DNA of 33,054 bases. It comes from Deltaproteobacteria bacterium. GTDB lineage: Bacteria; Desulfobacterota; Desulfuromonadia; Geobacterales; Pseudopelobacteraceae. Positions 24,185-33,042 of the stretch are shown here, piece by piece. The notes beneath the pieces were generated by a model. That model was given only the letters and a program-made list of their open reading frames with translations, was not told the origin of the DNA and made no database searches. Both the position numbers and the translations under genes were made by a program. Location: positions 1 through 33,054 of the forward strand of contig JACMKN010000209.1 of the NCBI GenBank assembly GCA_014380135.1, read 5' to 3'. Position 1 is the first letter of the stretch. Every line of letters starts with the position of its first letter.

Positions 24185-24736
24185 TTACTTTGCAGCTGAA
24201 AACTGAAGGGCGGCGGAGTTCAGGCAGTAGCGCAGGCCGCTCGGTTTTGGACCATCATCGAACACGTGGCCGAGATGTCCCCCGCAGCGGCGGCAGAGCA
24301 CCTCTGTCCTGCGCATGAACAGGCTGTCATCAACTTTGGCGGTGATGTTTTCCGGTGAGATGGGAGCGGAGAAGCTCGGCCAGCCGGTGCCGGACTCGAA
24401 TTTGTCCTCTGATCGGTAAAGATCCAGACCACAGCCCGCACAGCGATAAATTCCATGTTCATGATGATTGGCGTAGCGGCCGGTAAAGGCCGGCTCGGTC
24501 CCTTTTTCTCTCAGGACGTGAAATTGATCGGGAGTCAGCAACTTCTTCCATTCATCAACGCTTTTAACAACAGTCTCACTCATGACGTAATTCCCCTTTT
24601 CGTATGAAAAAACCTTTATTGGCCGTTTTGTATCATCGCCGGCCCGTGTATCCAGTCTGCCGGAACAGCCCGCTGCGATAAAGCCGCACATCAGAACTGC
24701 CAAAGCCAATCCGGCAAAAAAAACATTTCTTTTCAT
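24185..24736 (-). CDS. msrB: Peptide-methionine (R)-S-oxide reductase, exported lipoprotein form
   Basis: MsrB repairs methionine-R-sulfoxide in proteins. The 183-residue protein has the zinc pairs Cys99/Cys102 (CAGC) and Cys148/Cys151 (CRRC), the core FESGTGWPSFSAP, and catalytic Cys171 in RYCLNSAALQF. It also has a signal peptide with a lipobox-like IAAGC (Cys24), so the enzyme probably sits in the periplasm anchored by lipid rather than in the cytoplasm. The lipobox is slightly non-canonical (Ala at -3). It is transcribed alone, divergent from the mla operon. Confidence 0.93.
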   Translation of the reverse strand: MKRNVFFAGLALAVLMCGFIAAGCSGRLDTRAGDDTKRPIKVFSYEKGNYVMSETVVKSVDEWKKLLTPDQFHVLREKGTEPAFTGRYANHHEHGIYRCAGCGLDLYRSEDKFESGTGWPSFSAPISPENITAKVDDSLFMRRTEVLCRRCGGHLGHVFDDGPKPSGLRYCLNSAALQFSAAK

Positions 24737-24851
24737 ATTTACTCCCGCTGAGTCGAGTCTAATTTACTGATTCAATTATACCTGCCAATAGAACGTAGCG
24801 CAATCTGCGGATCGGCCTCCCGTTGGCGATATCGCAAAAACAAGTTACCCT

Positions 24852-24880
24852 TTGCAATTGCCAATACACTGGTGTATAAA
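24852..24880 (+). promoter_or_regulatory. Promoter of the mla operon
   Basis: TTGCAA (24852-24857) and TATAAA (24875-24880) are exactly 17 bases apart and about 30 bases before the mlaE start. Confidence 0.6.
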
Positions 24881-24912
24881 GCTCAGTCGTTCAATTATTC
24901 ATGGAGATCCAA

Positions 24913-25674
24913 GTGGTTCAAGCGATTGGACATCTGACAATCGGGGCAGTGCGCGATCTGGGAAAGACCGGCTGGTTCCTGCTCTATTCGTTTTACATGA
25001 TCTTCCGCAGACCGGGCAGTCCGGTGCTGATCCTGAAGCAGATGCGTTTCATCGGGACAAAATCGCTGTTCGTGATCGTGCTCACCGCTGGTTTTACCGG
25101 AATGGTGCTGGGGCTGCAGGGGTATTACACGCTGGCCAAGTTTGGCTCGGAGGGGTTGCTGGGGACGGCCGTGGCGCTCTCGCTGATCCGTGAACTGGGG
25201 CCGGTGCTGGCGGCTCTGATGGTCACCGGACGGGCCGGAAGCGCCATAACGGCCGAGATCGGCATAATGCGCATCAGCGAGCAGATCGATGCACTGGAAA
25301 CCATGGCGCTCGATCCTTTCAAGTATCTGGTTACCCCCAAATTCATTGCCGCCATGGTCTCCCTGCCGCTGCTATGCGCTATCTTCGATTTGGTCGGCAT
25401 CTACGGCGGCTGGCTGGTGGGCGTCAAGCTTCTGGGAGTCAACCCCGGCGCCTATTTCTACGAGATGGAAAAAGCGGTTGAATGGCGTGACGTCTACTCC
25501 GGTTTTGTTAAATCCTTTTCTTTCGGCGTCATCATAGCCTGGATAGGCTGCTACAAAGGCTATTATGCCGGTCATGGCGCCGAAGGGGTTTCCAAGGCCA
25601 CGACCGAATCGGTGGTGCTGACGTCGGTTCTGATTCTGGTGTGGGACTACTTCCTGACCTCGGTGCTGCTCTGA
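24913..25674 (+). CDS. mlaE: Phospholipid ABC transporter permease MlaE
   Basis: MlaE is the inner-membrane permease of the Mla system, which moves phospholipids between inner and outer membrane. The 253-residue protein has several membrane segments and the family core FVIVLTAGFTGMVLGLQGYYTL, LIRELGPVLAALMVTGRAGSAITAEIG, and RISEQIDALETMALDPFKYL. GTG at 24913 is chosen as start because GGAG lies at 24903-24906; an ATG at 24901 is in frame but would place that site inside the gene. mlaF follows after one base. Confidence 0.94.
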   Translation: MVQAIGHLTIGAVRDLGKTGWFLLYSFYMIFRRPGSPVLILKQMRFIGTKSLFVIVLTAGFTGMVLGLQGYYTLAKFGSEGLLGTAVALSLIRELGPVLAALMVTGRAGSAITAEIGIMRISEQIDALETMALDPFKYLVTPKFIAAMVSLPLLCAIFDLVGIYGGWLVGVKLLGVNPGAYFYEMEKAVEWRDVYSGFVKSFSFGVIIAWIGCYKGYYAGHGAEGVSKATTESVVLTSVLILVWDYFLTSVLL

Positions 25675-25675
25675 T

Positions 25676-26422
25676 ATGATCCGCCTGCGCAATGTGTGTA
25701 AGTCTTTCGGCTCTCAGAAGGTTCTTGACGATCTGAACCTTGTAATTCCCGAGGGTAAGATTACCGCCATCATCGGACCCAGCGGCGAAGGAAAGAGCGT
25801 CCTGCTGAAACACCTGATCGGACTGTTGCAACCGGACAGCGGGCAGGTCGAGGTGGATGGCGAGAGCATGATTGGCTTGCGCCGTTCCCAGTTGAACCGC
25901 ATCCGCGAGAAGTTCGGCATGCTGTTTCAGAACGTGGCGCTTTTTGACTCCATGTCCTGCTTTGAGAATGTTGCGTTTCCGTTGCAGGAAAAAACGGATC
26001 TGCCCAAGGACGAAATCCGCAGGCGGGTTCTGGCTGCCCTGGAAGATGTCGGATTGAAAAATATCGAAAATAAATTTCCTGATGAGCTTTCGGGCGGAAT
26101 GAAGAAGCGGGTCGGCCTGGCGCGGGCGGTCGTGCTGAATCCCAAAATCATCCTGTTTGACGAGCCGACCACCGGCCTTGATCCGATCATCAAGCGCGCG
26201 ATTCATCAGCTTATCAAGGAAACCCACGCCAGGTTCGGATTTACGGCGGTCATCGTTTCGCATGAAATTCCGGAAATATTTGATGTGGCCCAGAACGTGG
26301 CCATGTTGTACAGGGGCAAAATTCTGCAGCATGGTTCACCGGATGAGATTGTTAATTCGGACCAGCCGGCGGTCAGGCAGTTCATCAGCGGCAGTCTCGA
26401 CGGCCCGATACAGTTGGTCTAG
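25676..26422 (+). CDS. mlaF: Phospholipid ABC transporter ATPase MlaF
   Basis: The 248-residue ATPase has Walker A GPSGEGKS (34-41; the Glu is typical of MlaF), the signature LSGGMKKRVGLARA near 138, Walker B IILFDEPTTGLD near 160, and the switch VIVSHEIPEIFD. It powers MlaE and lies immediately downstream of it, with 40 bases to mlaD. Confidence 0.96.
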   Translation: MIRLRNVCKSFGSQKVLDDLNLVIPEGKITAIIGPSGEGKSVLLKHLIGLLQPDSGQVEVDGESMIGLRRSQLNRIREKFGMLFQNVALFDSMSCFENVAFPLQEKTDLPKDEIRRRVLAALEDVGLKNIENKFPDELSGGMKKRVGLARAVVLNPKIILFDEPTTGLDPIIKRAIHQLIKETHARFGFTAVIVSHEIPEIFDVAQNVAMLYRGKILQHGSPDEIVNSDQPAVRQFISGSLDGPIQLV

Positions 26423-26461
26423 TTTTCATCCGTAAACGAAGCGGATGCAAAGAGGTTGGAT

Positions 26462-26911
26462 ATGAACATGGTAAAACTGGAAATAATGGTCGGCACATTT
26501 ATGATCATCGGCATGCTCTGTCTGGGATATATCTCGGTCAAGCTGGGCAAGTTGGAACTGGGCGGCGGAGATTTTTACACGATATCGGCCGGTTTTGATT
26601 CGGTTTCCGGGCTGAAGCCGGGTGCGCGGGTCGAGGTGGCCGGGGTCGAGGTGGGCAAGGTTGACCGGATAACGCTGGATGCCAAAAGCGGTGACCGTGC
26701 CCTGACATTTCTGAAAATAAAAAACGGTATCAAGATAACCGATGACGTCATCGCTTCGGTTCGTACCAGCGGGATCATCGGTGACAAATTTATCAAACTC
26801 AAGCCGGGCGGTTCCGAACAAATGCTGAAAAACAACGATACGATCCGCGAAACAGAGTCGGCCATCGACATTGAAGAACTGGTCAGCAAGTTTATCCATG
26901 GCAAAGTCTGA
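26462..26911 (+). CDS. mlaD: MCE-domain protein MlaD
   Basis: The 149-residue protein has one N-terminal membrane helix (MVGTFMIIGMLCLGYISV) and one MCE domain (DFYTISAGFDSVSGLKPGARVEVAGVEVGKVDRI, then VRTSGIIGDKFIKLKPGG). MlaD forms a hexameric lipid channel ring with MlaE and MlaF. AGAGG at 26451-26455 sets the ATG at 26462; the in-frame TTG at 26456 is too close to it. Length is near the short end for the family. Confidence 0.94.
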   Translation: MNMVKLEIMVGTFMIIGMLCLGYISVKLGKLELGGGDFYTISAGFDSVSGLKPGARVEVAGVEVGKVDRITLDAKSGDRALTFLKIKNGIKITDDVIASVRTSGIIGDKFIKLKPGGSEQMLKNNDTIRETESAIDIEELVSKFIHGKV

Positions 26912-26926
26912 CAACAGGTTGGTAAT

Positions 26927-28300
26927 ATGAAAACATTATTTTCCGGTATTGCGCTGGTTGGTGCACTCACGCTGACTGCACATTCGGCCGTTGCGGCTGA
27001 TGACGCCGCTAAAACCAGGCTGGTACTGGGTCTGGACGATTGTGTCCGCATTGCGCTCAAGTCCGCCCCGGAACTGGGTGAAGCCCAGGCCGACATCGAT
27101 CAGACTGCCGGCAAACTGGAGGAAGCCAGGTCTTACCGCTATCCGCAGATCGAGGTGCTGGCGCTGTTCGGACCGAGCCCTCCGGCCAAAAAAGAAGATC
27201 TGAACGCCACCGACAAGAGATTCAAGCTGAACGAGCTGTCCTGGTTCAGCAGTGCCAATGCTACTTTTATTCAGCCGCTTTACACGTTCGGCAAGATATC
27301 GGAAAACATGAAGGCCGCCACTCACGGCATTGAAGTGGAGCGTTCACGCAAGGAACAGCGTGCCAATGAGGTCGCCCAGAAGGTTAAGGAGTACTATTTT
27401 GGCTTGATGCTGGCCCGTGAGCTGAAAGAGGTCGTCCTGGAGGTGCAGGAGAGCCTGGACAAGGCGCGGGTGAAGGCGCAGAAGATGCTGGATCAGGGTT
27501 CCAACGGTGTTGAGGAGTCCGACCTTTTCAAACTGGATGCTTTCTCCGGTGAGGTTGCCAAATATCTGGAAGAGGCCAAAAAAGGCGAAAACCTGGCATT
27601 GGCGGCACTAAAGACCCGTTTGAATCTGCCAATATCGGCCCAGCTTGAGATCAACAGTGAACGTCTGGTGATGGATGAAGCGGTGACGCCGGAGTTTGAT
27701 ATCTACGTGGAAAGGGCCCGCGCCCATCGTCCGGAATTCAGACAGATAGCCGAAGGACTCAAGGCCCGCTCGGCGCTGGTCGAGGCGGCCCAGGCCAATT
27801 ATTATCCGGACATCTTCCTGGGAGGTCTTGTCTCCTGGGCCTATGCGGAAGATCGGGATCGTATCCGCAACCCTTACATAGACGATAAGTTCAGGCATCT
27901 CGACGGCGGGGTGGCCCTGGGGGCGCGCTGGAAACTGGATTTCGGTCTTACCGGAGCCAAGGTGTCCGGCGAGCGGGCACAGTATAATCGCCTGCTCAGC
28001 ACGAAACAGTTTGCAGATGCCAACATACCGCTGCAGATCAGGAAATACTATCTCGAACTGAAAGAAGCCGAGAACAGTGTCACGGCCATGAAGTTCGGTT
28101 TTACCAACGCCAAGAAATGGGCGGTCACTGCCCTGGCAAATTTCGATTTCGGAGTCGGACCGGCCAAGGAGATTTTTGACGCGCTGCAGGCCTACGCCAG
28201 GATGAGGGCCGCCTACTTTCAGTCCATTTATAATTACAAGCTGGCCGGGGCCAATCTCGATTATGCCGTCGGCGAACCGCCGCTGCCAGCCGCAAAATAA
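26927..28300 (+). CDS. TolC-family outer membrane protein
   Basis: The 457-residue protein has a signal peptide (TLFSGIALVGALTLTAHSAVAA) and two repeats of the TolC coiled-coil/beta-barrel architecture. Indicators are CVRIALKSAPELGEAQADI, LFIQPLYTFGK-like FIQPLYTFGKI, long Ala/Glu/Lys-rich helices and GARWKLDFGLTGAKV. It lies 15 bases after mlaD and 11 bases before mlaC, so it is part of the Mla operon. TolC proteins form outer-membrane exit ducts. In the classical Mla system this place is taken by a lipoprotein (MlaA) instead, so a role in lipid transfer is an inference from context. Confidence 0.92.
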   Translation: MKTLFSGIALVGALTLTAHSAVAADDAAKTRLVLGLDDCVRIALKSAPELGEAQADIDQTAGKLEEARSYRYPQIEVLALFGPSPPAKKEDLNATDKRFKLNELSWFSSANATFIQPLYTFGKISENMKAATHGIEVERSRKEQRANEVAQKVKEYYFGLMLARELKEVVLEVQESLDKARVKAQKMLDQGSNGVEESDLFKLDAFSGEVAKYLEEAKKGENLALAALKTRLNLPISAQLEINSERLVMDEAVTPEFDIYVERARAHRPEFRQIAEGLKARSALVEAAQANYYPDIFLGGLVSWAYAEDRDRIRNPYIDDKFRHLDGGVALGARWKLDFGLTGAKVSGERAQYNRLLSTKQFADANIPLQIRKYYLELKEAENSVTAMKFGFTNAKKWAVTALANFDFGVGPAKEIFDALQAYARMRAAYFQSIYNYKLAGANLDYAVGEPPLPAAK

Positions 28301-28311
28301 CCGGAGGAATC

Positions 28312-28893
28312 ATGTTGAAACGTGCAGTTGTACTGGCCATGGTCGCCGTATTCAGTGCCACCGTGGCTTTTGCCGGACCGAGTGAAGACGTAAAAAAGAC
28401 CGTGGACGAAGTTGTCCGTATCGTTGCCAGCAAAGAAATGAAACATAACGAGCAGAAGCGTCGCCAGGCGCTCAAAAAAACCATATCGCTTGTTTTTGAC
28501 TATTCCGAGATGTCCAAACGTTCGTTAGGCAAGCACTGGAATCAGCGTACCCCGGCCGAAAAGAAACGTTTTTCCGAACTGTTTTCGACGCTGTTGGAGA
28601 ACTCCTACGCCGGCAAAATCGAATCGTATAATAACGAGCGCATCGTTTATCTCAAAGAGACCGTCGACGGAGATCACGCCGAGGTCAAGTCCAAAGTCGT
28701 TACCGCCAAGCGGGATGAATTTACCCTGGATTACCGGATGATCAACCAGAACGGCAAGTGGATGGTATACGATGTCGCGATCGAAGGGGTCAGCCTGGTT
28801 TCAAATTATCGTACCCAGTTTAACAAGATCATTACTAATGGCGGGTATAACGAGCTGGTTAAAAAGCTTGAAGCCAAGACGGATGAACTTTAA
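28312..28893 (+). CDS. mlaC: Periplasmic phospholipid-binding protein MlaC
   Basis: The 193-residue protein has a signal peptide ending VAFA/GPS and the MlaC (Ttg2D) core: FDYSEMSKRSLGKHWNQRTPAEKKRFSELFSTLLENSYAGKI, then YRMINQNGKWMVYDVAIEGVSLVSNYRTQFNKII. MlaC carries single phospholipids across the periplasm. GGAGG just before the ATG and its place at the end of the operon support the assignment. No terminator is obvious downstream. Confidence 0.94.
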   Translation: MLKRAVVLAMVAVFSATVAFAGPSEDVKKTVDEVVRIVASKEMKHNEQKRRQALKKTISLVFDYSEMSKRSLGKHWNQRTPAEKKRFSELFSTLLENSYAGKIESYNNERIVYLKETVDGDHAEVKSKVVTAKRDEFTLDYRMINQNGKWMVYDVAIEGVSLVSNYRTQFNKIITNGGYNELVKKLEAKTDEL

Positions 28894-28933
28894 GAACACC
28901 GATGTGCAGCAGGTTGGAATATGTTAAATCTTC

Positions 28934-28961
28934 TTGACACCCGCTTTGTCACTATGATAAA
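28934..28961 (+). promoter_or_regulatory. Promoter of the cold-shock gene
   Basis: A perfect TTGACA (28934-28939) is followed after 16 bases by GATAAA (28956-28961). The transcript would have a ~140-base leader containing small hairpins (for example CCGG/CCGG near 29084-29097), as is usual for csp mRNAs. Confidence 0.5.
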
Positions 28962-29110
28962 CGACTCGGGCAGCCAGTTTCGGAAGTTTTTGCAGAACGT
29001 TGCAAGTAGCATGTTTGACCAGGCTTTGCGGTTGCCCTGCATCAGACTCCGGAAACTTAAGCGGTAACCAACAGTTCCGGCGTAGTACCGGAGAAAAAGG
29101 AGACAGGATC

Positions 29111-29311
29111 ATGGCACAAGGCAAGGTAAAATGGTTTAACGACACAAAGGGTTTTGGTTTCATCGAGCAGGAAGGCGGCGAAGATGTCTTCGTACATTTC
29201 TCCGCTATCGCCGGTGACGGCTTCAAGTCATTGGCCGAAGGCGATGCAGTTACCTTCGACATCACACAGGGTCCCAAAGGACTGCAGGCTGCCAATGTAA
29301 TGAAGAAGTAA
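29111..29311 (+). CDS. Cold-shock protein (CspA family)
   Basis: The 66-residue protein is a single cold-shock domain with both RNA-binding motifs: KGFGFIEQ (RNP1) and DVFVHFSAI (RNP2). It starts [18 protein letters not shown] and ends [13 protein letters not shown], the normal length for the family. AGGAG (29098-29102) precedes the ATG. Csp proteins act as RNA chaperones. It is a single-gene unit with its own promoter and terminator. Confidence 0.97.
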   Translation: MAQGKVKWFNDTKGFGFIEQEGGEDVFVHFSAIAGDGFKSLAEGDAVTFDITQGPKGLQAANVMKK

Positions 29312-29334
29312 GAATCGCAACCGTACGAAACTAC

Positions 29335-29365
29335 AAAAAACCCGCTGAATCAGCGGGTTTTTTTT
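29335..29365. terminator. Bidirectional terminator between csp and ygiQ
   Basis: CCCGCTG (29341-29347) pairs with CAGCGGG (29351-29357) around a 3-base loop, with six A before and eight T after. On the minus strand the hairpin includes the last codons and the TGA (29352-29350) of the ygiQ-like gene. Confidence 0.9.
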
Positions 29366-31215
29366 GTGGTTGCGACCCGGTTTTTCTTCCCGTGTTCGGC
29401 TCTGCGATAAGCCTCCTGCGGAATTTTAGGTTTTGCGGCCGGCTCTGACTGGCCGGATCGTTCCCCCAGCAACAGGCCGACCTCATTCAAGCGTCCCAGT
29501 TCTTTCAGTGCTTCCATTATCTTGGCGCGTTCAGTCGGTTGATGCCACAACAGCAATGATTTCTGCAGTCCCTTTTCCCGGTCACTTTTGGCTGCATACG
29601 CCCGTTTTCCAGTCAGCGGATCGATGCCGGTGTGGAACATGCAACTGGATATTGTGCCGGGGGTGGGGGTGAAGTCCTGCACCTGCTCCACCTTGATCCC
29701 CATTCTTTTCAGTGTCAGGGCCAACTCCAGCATGTCACTCAAGCTGCAGCCGGGGTGTCCGGAAATCAGATAAGGCACTATCGATTGACGTTTGCCCAGT
29801 TTGGCGCTTTCATCGCGGAATCTGAGCAGGAATCTCTCAAAGGCCCTTTTATCCGGCTTGCGCATCAGATCCGTAACATGCTTCGCCAGATGCTCCGGGG
29901 CGATTTTCAGCAGGCCGCTGACATGGTGTCCGACCAGTTCCCGGAAATAGCCGGGCTGCAGCTCCATCAGGTCGTAACGCACGCCCGATGATACGGCAAT
30001 ATGCTTTACTCCGCTACGTTTGCGGGCCGCCTGTAACAGCGCCGCCGCACGTTTGTCGCCGGTCTGCAGATTCCGGCAGATGTCCGGAAAGATGCAGCTC
30101 TCCCGCAGGCAGGCTTTCATCGCCTCCGGATTGCCGCAGGCCAGACCGTACATGTTGGCGGTTGGGCCGCCAATATCGCTGATGCTGCCGCGAAACCATG
30201 CTTTTCCCGCCAGGCCATCAATTTCGGAAAGGATCGAAGCTTCGCTGCGGGACTGGATCGTCTTGCCCTGGTGCATGGTGATGGCGCAGAAGGCGCAGCC
30301 GCCGAAACAGCCACGGTGGCTGGTAATTGAGGTCTTGATCTGCTCCCAGGCCGGGATCTGTTCTGGGTATGACGGATGGGGAGCCTTCTCGAACGGCAGA
30401 GCATAAACGGCATCCATCTCCGGCTGGGACAGAGGCAGGGCCGGCGGATTGCAGACCAGCCAGCGATTGCCGTACGGCTGCAGCAGCGTTCGTGCGCTCC
30501 AGGGATTCTGTTCAAGATAGGCCAGTCGAAAGGCATCGGCAAAGCGTTCTTTCGATTGGGCCACCGCTTCATAGGAGGGGAGTTCCAGGCATGTAATGCT
30601 TTCTGGTTTGCTGCCGATCAGCGCCGTACCGCGAACGTCGCGGATGTCCGACATGCGCTCACCCTTGCGCATGCGCTGCGCCACTTCCAGCATCGCCCGC
30701 TCGGCCATGCCATAGAGCAGCAGGTCGGCCTTGGCATCCAGCAGGATCGAGCGGCGCACCTTGTCTTCCCAAAAGTCATAATGGGCGAAGCGTCGCAGCG
30801 AAGCCTCCAGCCCTCCGATGACCACCGGCACATCCCTGTAAGCCTCTTTCAAACGCGAAGTATAGATGATCGTGGCGCGGTTGGGGCGTGCGCCATGACG
30901 GTTGCCGGGTGTGTAGGCGTCGTCATGGCGCAGTTTGCGGGCAGGGGTGTAATGGGCCACCATCGAGTCCATTGCCCCGGCCGACACGGCAAAGAACAGG
31001 CGCGGTTGGCCGAGTACCATGAAGGACTCTTTTGAGCGCCAATCCGGTTGCGGGATGATGCCGACCCGGAATCCGAACGACTCCAGCCAGCGTGCCAGCA
31101 GTGGTACACCAAAGGCCGGGTGGTCGATGTAGGCATCGCCCGAGACGAAGATGATGTCGAGCTGGTCCCAGCCCCTGGCACAGGCTTCGTCAACTGTTAT
31201 CGGGAGGAATGCCAT
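29350..31215 (-). CDS. YgiQ-family radical SAM protein
   Basis: The 621-residue protein matches the YgiQ family from its start, [34 protein letters not shown], through GIIPQPDW, the radical SAM cluster [13 protein letters not shown] (Cys303, Cys307, Cys310) and [12 protein letters not shown]. These proteins bind a 4Fe-4S cluster and cleave AdoMet; their substrate is unknown. The ATG at 31215 lies three bases after the argC stop, so it is the second gene of an argC operon. The C-terminal TTKKTR is encoded by the terminator hairpin and its A-run. Confidence 0.93.
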   Translation of the reverse strand: MAFLPITVDEACARGWDQLDIIFVSGDAYIDHPAFGVPLLARWLESFGFRVGIIPQPDWRSKESFMVLGQPRLFFAVSAGAMDSMVAHYTPARKLRHDDAYTPGNRHGARPNRATIIYTSRLKEAYRDVPVVIGGLEASLRRFAHYDFWEDKVRRSILLDAKADLLLYGMAERAMLEVAQRMRKGERMSDIRDVRGTALIGSKPESITCLELPSYEAVAQSKERFADAFRLAYLEQNPWSARTLLQPYGNRWLVCNPPALPLSQPEMDAVYALPFEKAPHPSYPEQIPAWEQIKTSITSHRGCFGGCAFCAITMHQGKTIQSRSEASILSEIDGLAGKAWFRGSISDIGGPTANMYGLACGNPEAMKACLRESCIFPDICRNLQTGDKRAAALLQAARKRSGVKHIAVSSGVRYDLMELQPGYFRELVGHHVSGLLKIAPEHLAKHVTDLMRKPDKRAFERFLLRFRDESAKLGKRQSIVPYLISGHPGCSLSDMLELALTLKRMGIKVEQVQDFTPTPGTISSCMFHTGIDPLTGKRAYAAKSDREKGLQKSLLLWHQPTERAKIMEALKELGRLNEVGLLLGERSGQSEPAAKPKIPQEAYRRAEHGKKNRVATTKKTR

Positions 31216-31218
31216 CCG

Positions 31219-32259
31219 TCAGGGAAACAGGGCCAGGCCGTCCAGCCCGGTTGTCTCGGGAAAACCGCAGAGCAGGTTCATGTTTTGGACCGCCTGTCCG
31301 GAAGCGCCCTTGACCAGGTTGTCAATGGCCGAGACGATGATGATGCGCCCGGTGCGTGCATCCACCAGCGGGGCGATATCGCAGAAGTTGGAGCCGCGCA
31401 CGAAGGCCGTGGAGGGCAGACAGCCCTGGGGCAGCACCCGCACGAAAGGCTCGCCGTCATAGAACTCTTCAAAAAGCCTGACCAGTTGAGCGGTCGTCAG
31501 CTCCTTGAGCGGCGCCGCATAAACGGTGGAGAGGATGCCGCGATCCATCGGCACCAGGTGCGGAGTAAAGGTGATCTGCAAAGGCTCGCCCGCCAGCAGC
31601 GACAACTCCTGCTCGATCTCCGGCGTATGGCGATGGACGCCACCCACACCGTAAGCCCGGTAGCCCTCATTGACCTCACAGTAGAGTGAGTCTACCTTGG
31701 CGGCCCGGCCGGCGCCGGTGACACCCGAAGCGGAATCGGCAATGATGCTGTGGGGGTGGATCAGTCCTTTCTTCAGCAGAGGCGCCAGGCCGAGGATAAT
31801 GCTGGTGGGATAGCAGCCGGGGTTGGCGACCAGCTTGGCGCCCTTGATCTTCGCCCGCCGGATCTCAGGCAGTCCATAGACCGCTTTCTTCAGGTTGGCC
31901 GGGTTCAGGTGCGGTTCGTACCACTCGCCGTACACGGCCGGATCGGAAAGGCGGTAGTCGGCCGAGAGATCGATGACCTTTTTGCCCAGCTTGAGGAATG
32001 TCGGCACGACCTCCATGGCCGCCTTGTGCGGCAGGGCGGTGAAGATGAGGTCGGCTTTTTCGGCCACCCGCACCGGTTCCAGGTTTTCCAGAAGCAGGTC
32101 GCAGCGTCCGCGCAGGCTGGGGAAAACGTCCGAAATCTTCCTGCCGGCACTCTGCTCCGAAGTCAGGCAGGTTACGGCAACTTCCGGGTGACAATGCAGG
32201 ATGCGTATCAACTCCAGTCCGGTATAACCGCTGGCTCCAACAATGGCGACATTCAACAT
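31219..32259 (-). CDS. argC: N-acetyl-gamma-glutamyl-phosphate reductase
   Basis: ArgC reduces N-acetylglutamyl phosphate to the semialdehyde, the third step of arginine synthesis, and is mechanistically parallel to ProA at the other end of this window. The 346-residue protein has the NADP loop GASGYTG (8-14), the catalytic [10 protein letters not shown] with Cys149, and [16 protein letters not shown] with the conserved His. ATG 32259 is chosen because AGGAG (32272-32268) lies eight bases upstream; ATG 32265 would be too close. Length is normal. Confidence 0.97.
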   Translation of the reverse strand: MLNVAIVGASGYTGLELIRILHCHPEVAVTCLTSEQSAGRKISDVFPSLRGRCDLLLENLEPVRVAEKADLIFTALPHKAAMEVVPTFLKLGKKVIDLSADYRLSDPAVYGEWYEPHLNPANLKKAVYGLPEIRRAKIKGAKLVANPGCYPTSIILGLAPLLKKGLIHPHSIIADSASGVTGAGRAAKVDSLYCEVNEGYRAYGVGGVHRHTPEIEQELSLLAGEPLQITFTPHLVPMDRGILSTVYAAPLKELTTAQLVRLFEEFYDGEPFVRVLPQGCLPSTAFVRGSNFCDIAPLVDARTGRIIIVSAIDNLVKGASGQAVQNMNLLCGFPETTGLDGLALFP

Positions 32260-32444
32260 GGACATGACTCCTTTCAAATAAAAAGGGGAAACTATAAAAC
32301 GGCCTGCATATTCAAACAGACATTATGTGCAAGATTACAGGCTAAAGCAATAAAATCTCGATGATCGGGACAATTGTAAAGACGAGGAACAGGCGCAGGA
32401 ACATTGGTCAAATCCTGTAGTGGTGATAATTCCGGGGAAGCCGT

Positions 32445-32822
32445 TTACACAGCGAACAATATTCCCTTTTCAGGATAATGCTTCACATTCCTGGTTGCCA
32501 CCGTATAGCCCCTGACCAGCGCGGTGGCGGCAATCAGGCAGTCAAGTGAGGTAAGCGTAATTCCTTTTGCGCGGTGTCGCCGGTAGAGTTCACCACCCTT
32601 GAAAGCCATGTCATCCGTAATCTGCTCAATCACGCAGGCCTCAATGAAATTGTGAGTTGTGACCTTCTCCGTCTCCCGCATGCCGGCTGTCAGTTCATAG
32701 ACCGTCAACACGCTCAGCACAGCCTGACCGTCAGCCCACAGGCCTGCCAGCAATGGTTGCGTGTACGGCACCCCCCGCAGGAAATCAATGGCCACATCCG
32801 TGTCAATGAGAACGCCCGGCAT
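32445..32822 (-). CDS. VapC-type PIN-domain ribonuclease toxin
   Basis: The 125-residue PIN protein has the acidic ligands Asp7/Asp9 (LIDTDVAIDFL), Glu43 (SVLTVYELTAG) and Asp94 (LTSLDCLIAATAL). Its final motif is VATRNVKHYP, common in this VapC subgroup, with Asn rather than Asp at the fourth position. It overlaps the antitoxin gene by 20 bases. The pair is complete and lies 185 bases upstream of argC on the same strand. Confidence 0.92.
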   Translation of the reverse strand: MPGVLIDTDVAIDFLRGVPYTQPLLAGLWADGQAVLSVLTVYELTAGMRETEKVTTHNFIEACVIEQITDDMAFKGGELYRRHRAKGITLTSLDCLIAATALVRGYTVATRNVKHYPEKGILFAV

Positions 32823-33042
32823 AATCCCGCCCCTCTTCTGTTCTCAGATCATTCACAATATCGACGCTGTCTCCCTCGCGACTCTTCCAGCTGCCGAAGC
32901 TCTCCATGGCCTTCTGAACCTTGCGTTGCCGGATGTATTCCCGTAGAGCTTCGGTGACAAGTCCGCTGACGTTTCGCGACATGCTTCGAGCTTCCTGCAG
33001 CAGGTCGTCAGGCAAGGTAATGGATGTTTTGACAAGATGCAT
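32803..33042 (-). CDS. Ribbon-helix-helix antitoxin (VapB type)
   Basis: The 79-residue protein begins MHLVKTSITLPDDLLQEARSMSRNVSGLVTEALREYIRQRKVQKA, a ribbon-helix-helix DNA-binding domain. A toxin-binding tail follows (SWKSREGDSVDIVNDLRTEEGRDY). A strong AGGAGG (33052-33047) lies just before the ATG. It represses its own operon and blocks the overlapping VapC (family knowledge). Confidence 0.9.
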   Translation of the reverse strand: MHLVKTSITLPDDLLQEARSMSRNVSGLVTEALREYIRQRKVQKAMESFGSWKSREGDSVDIVNDLRTEEGRDYAGRSH

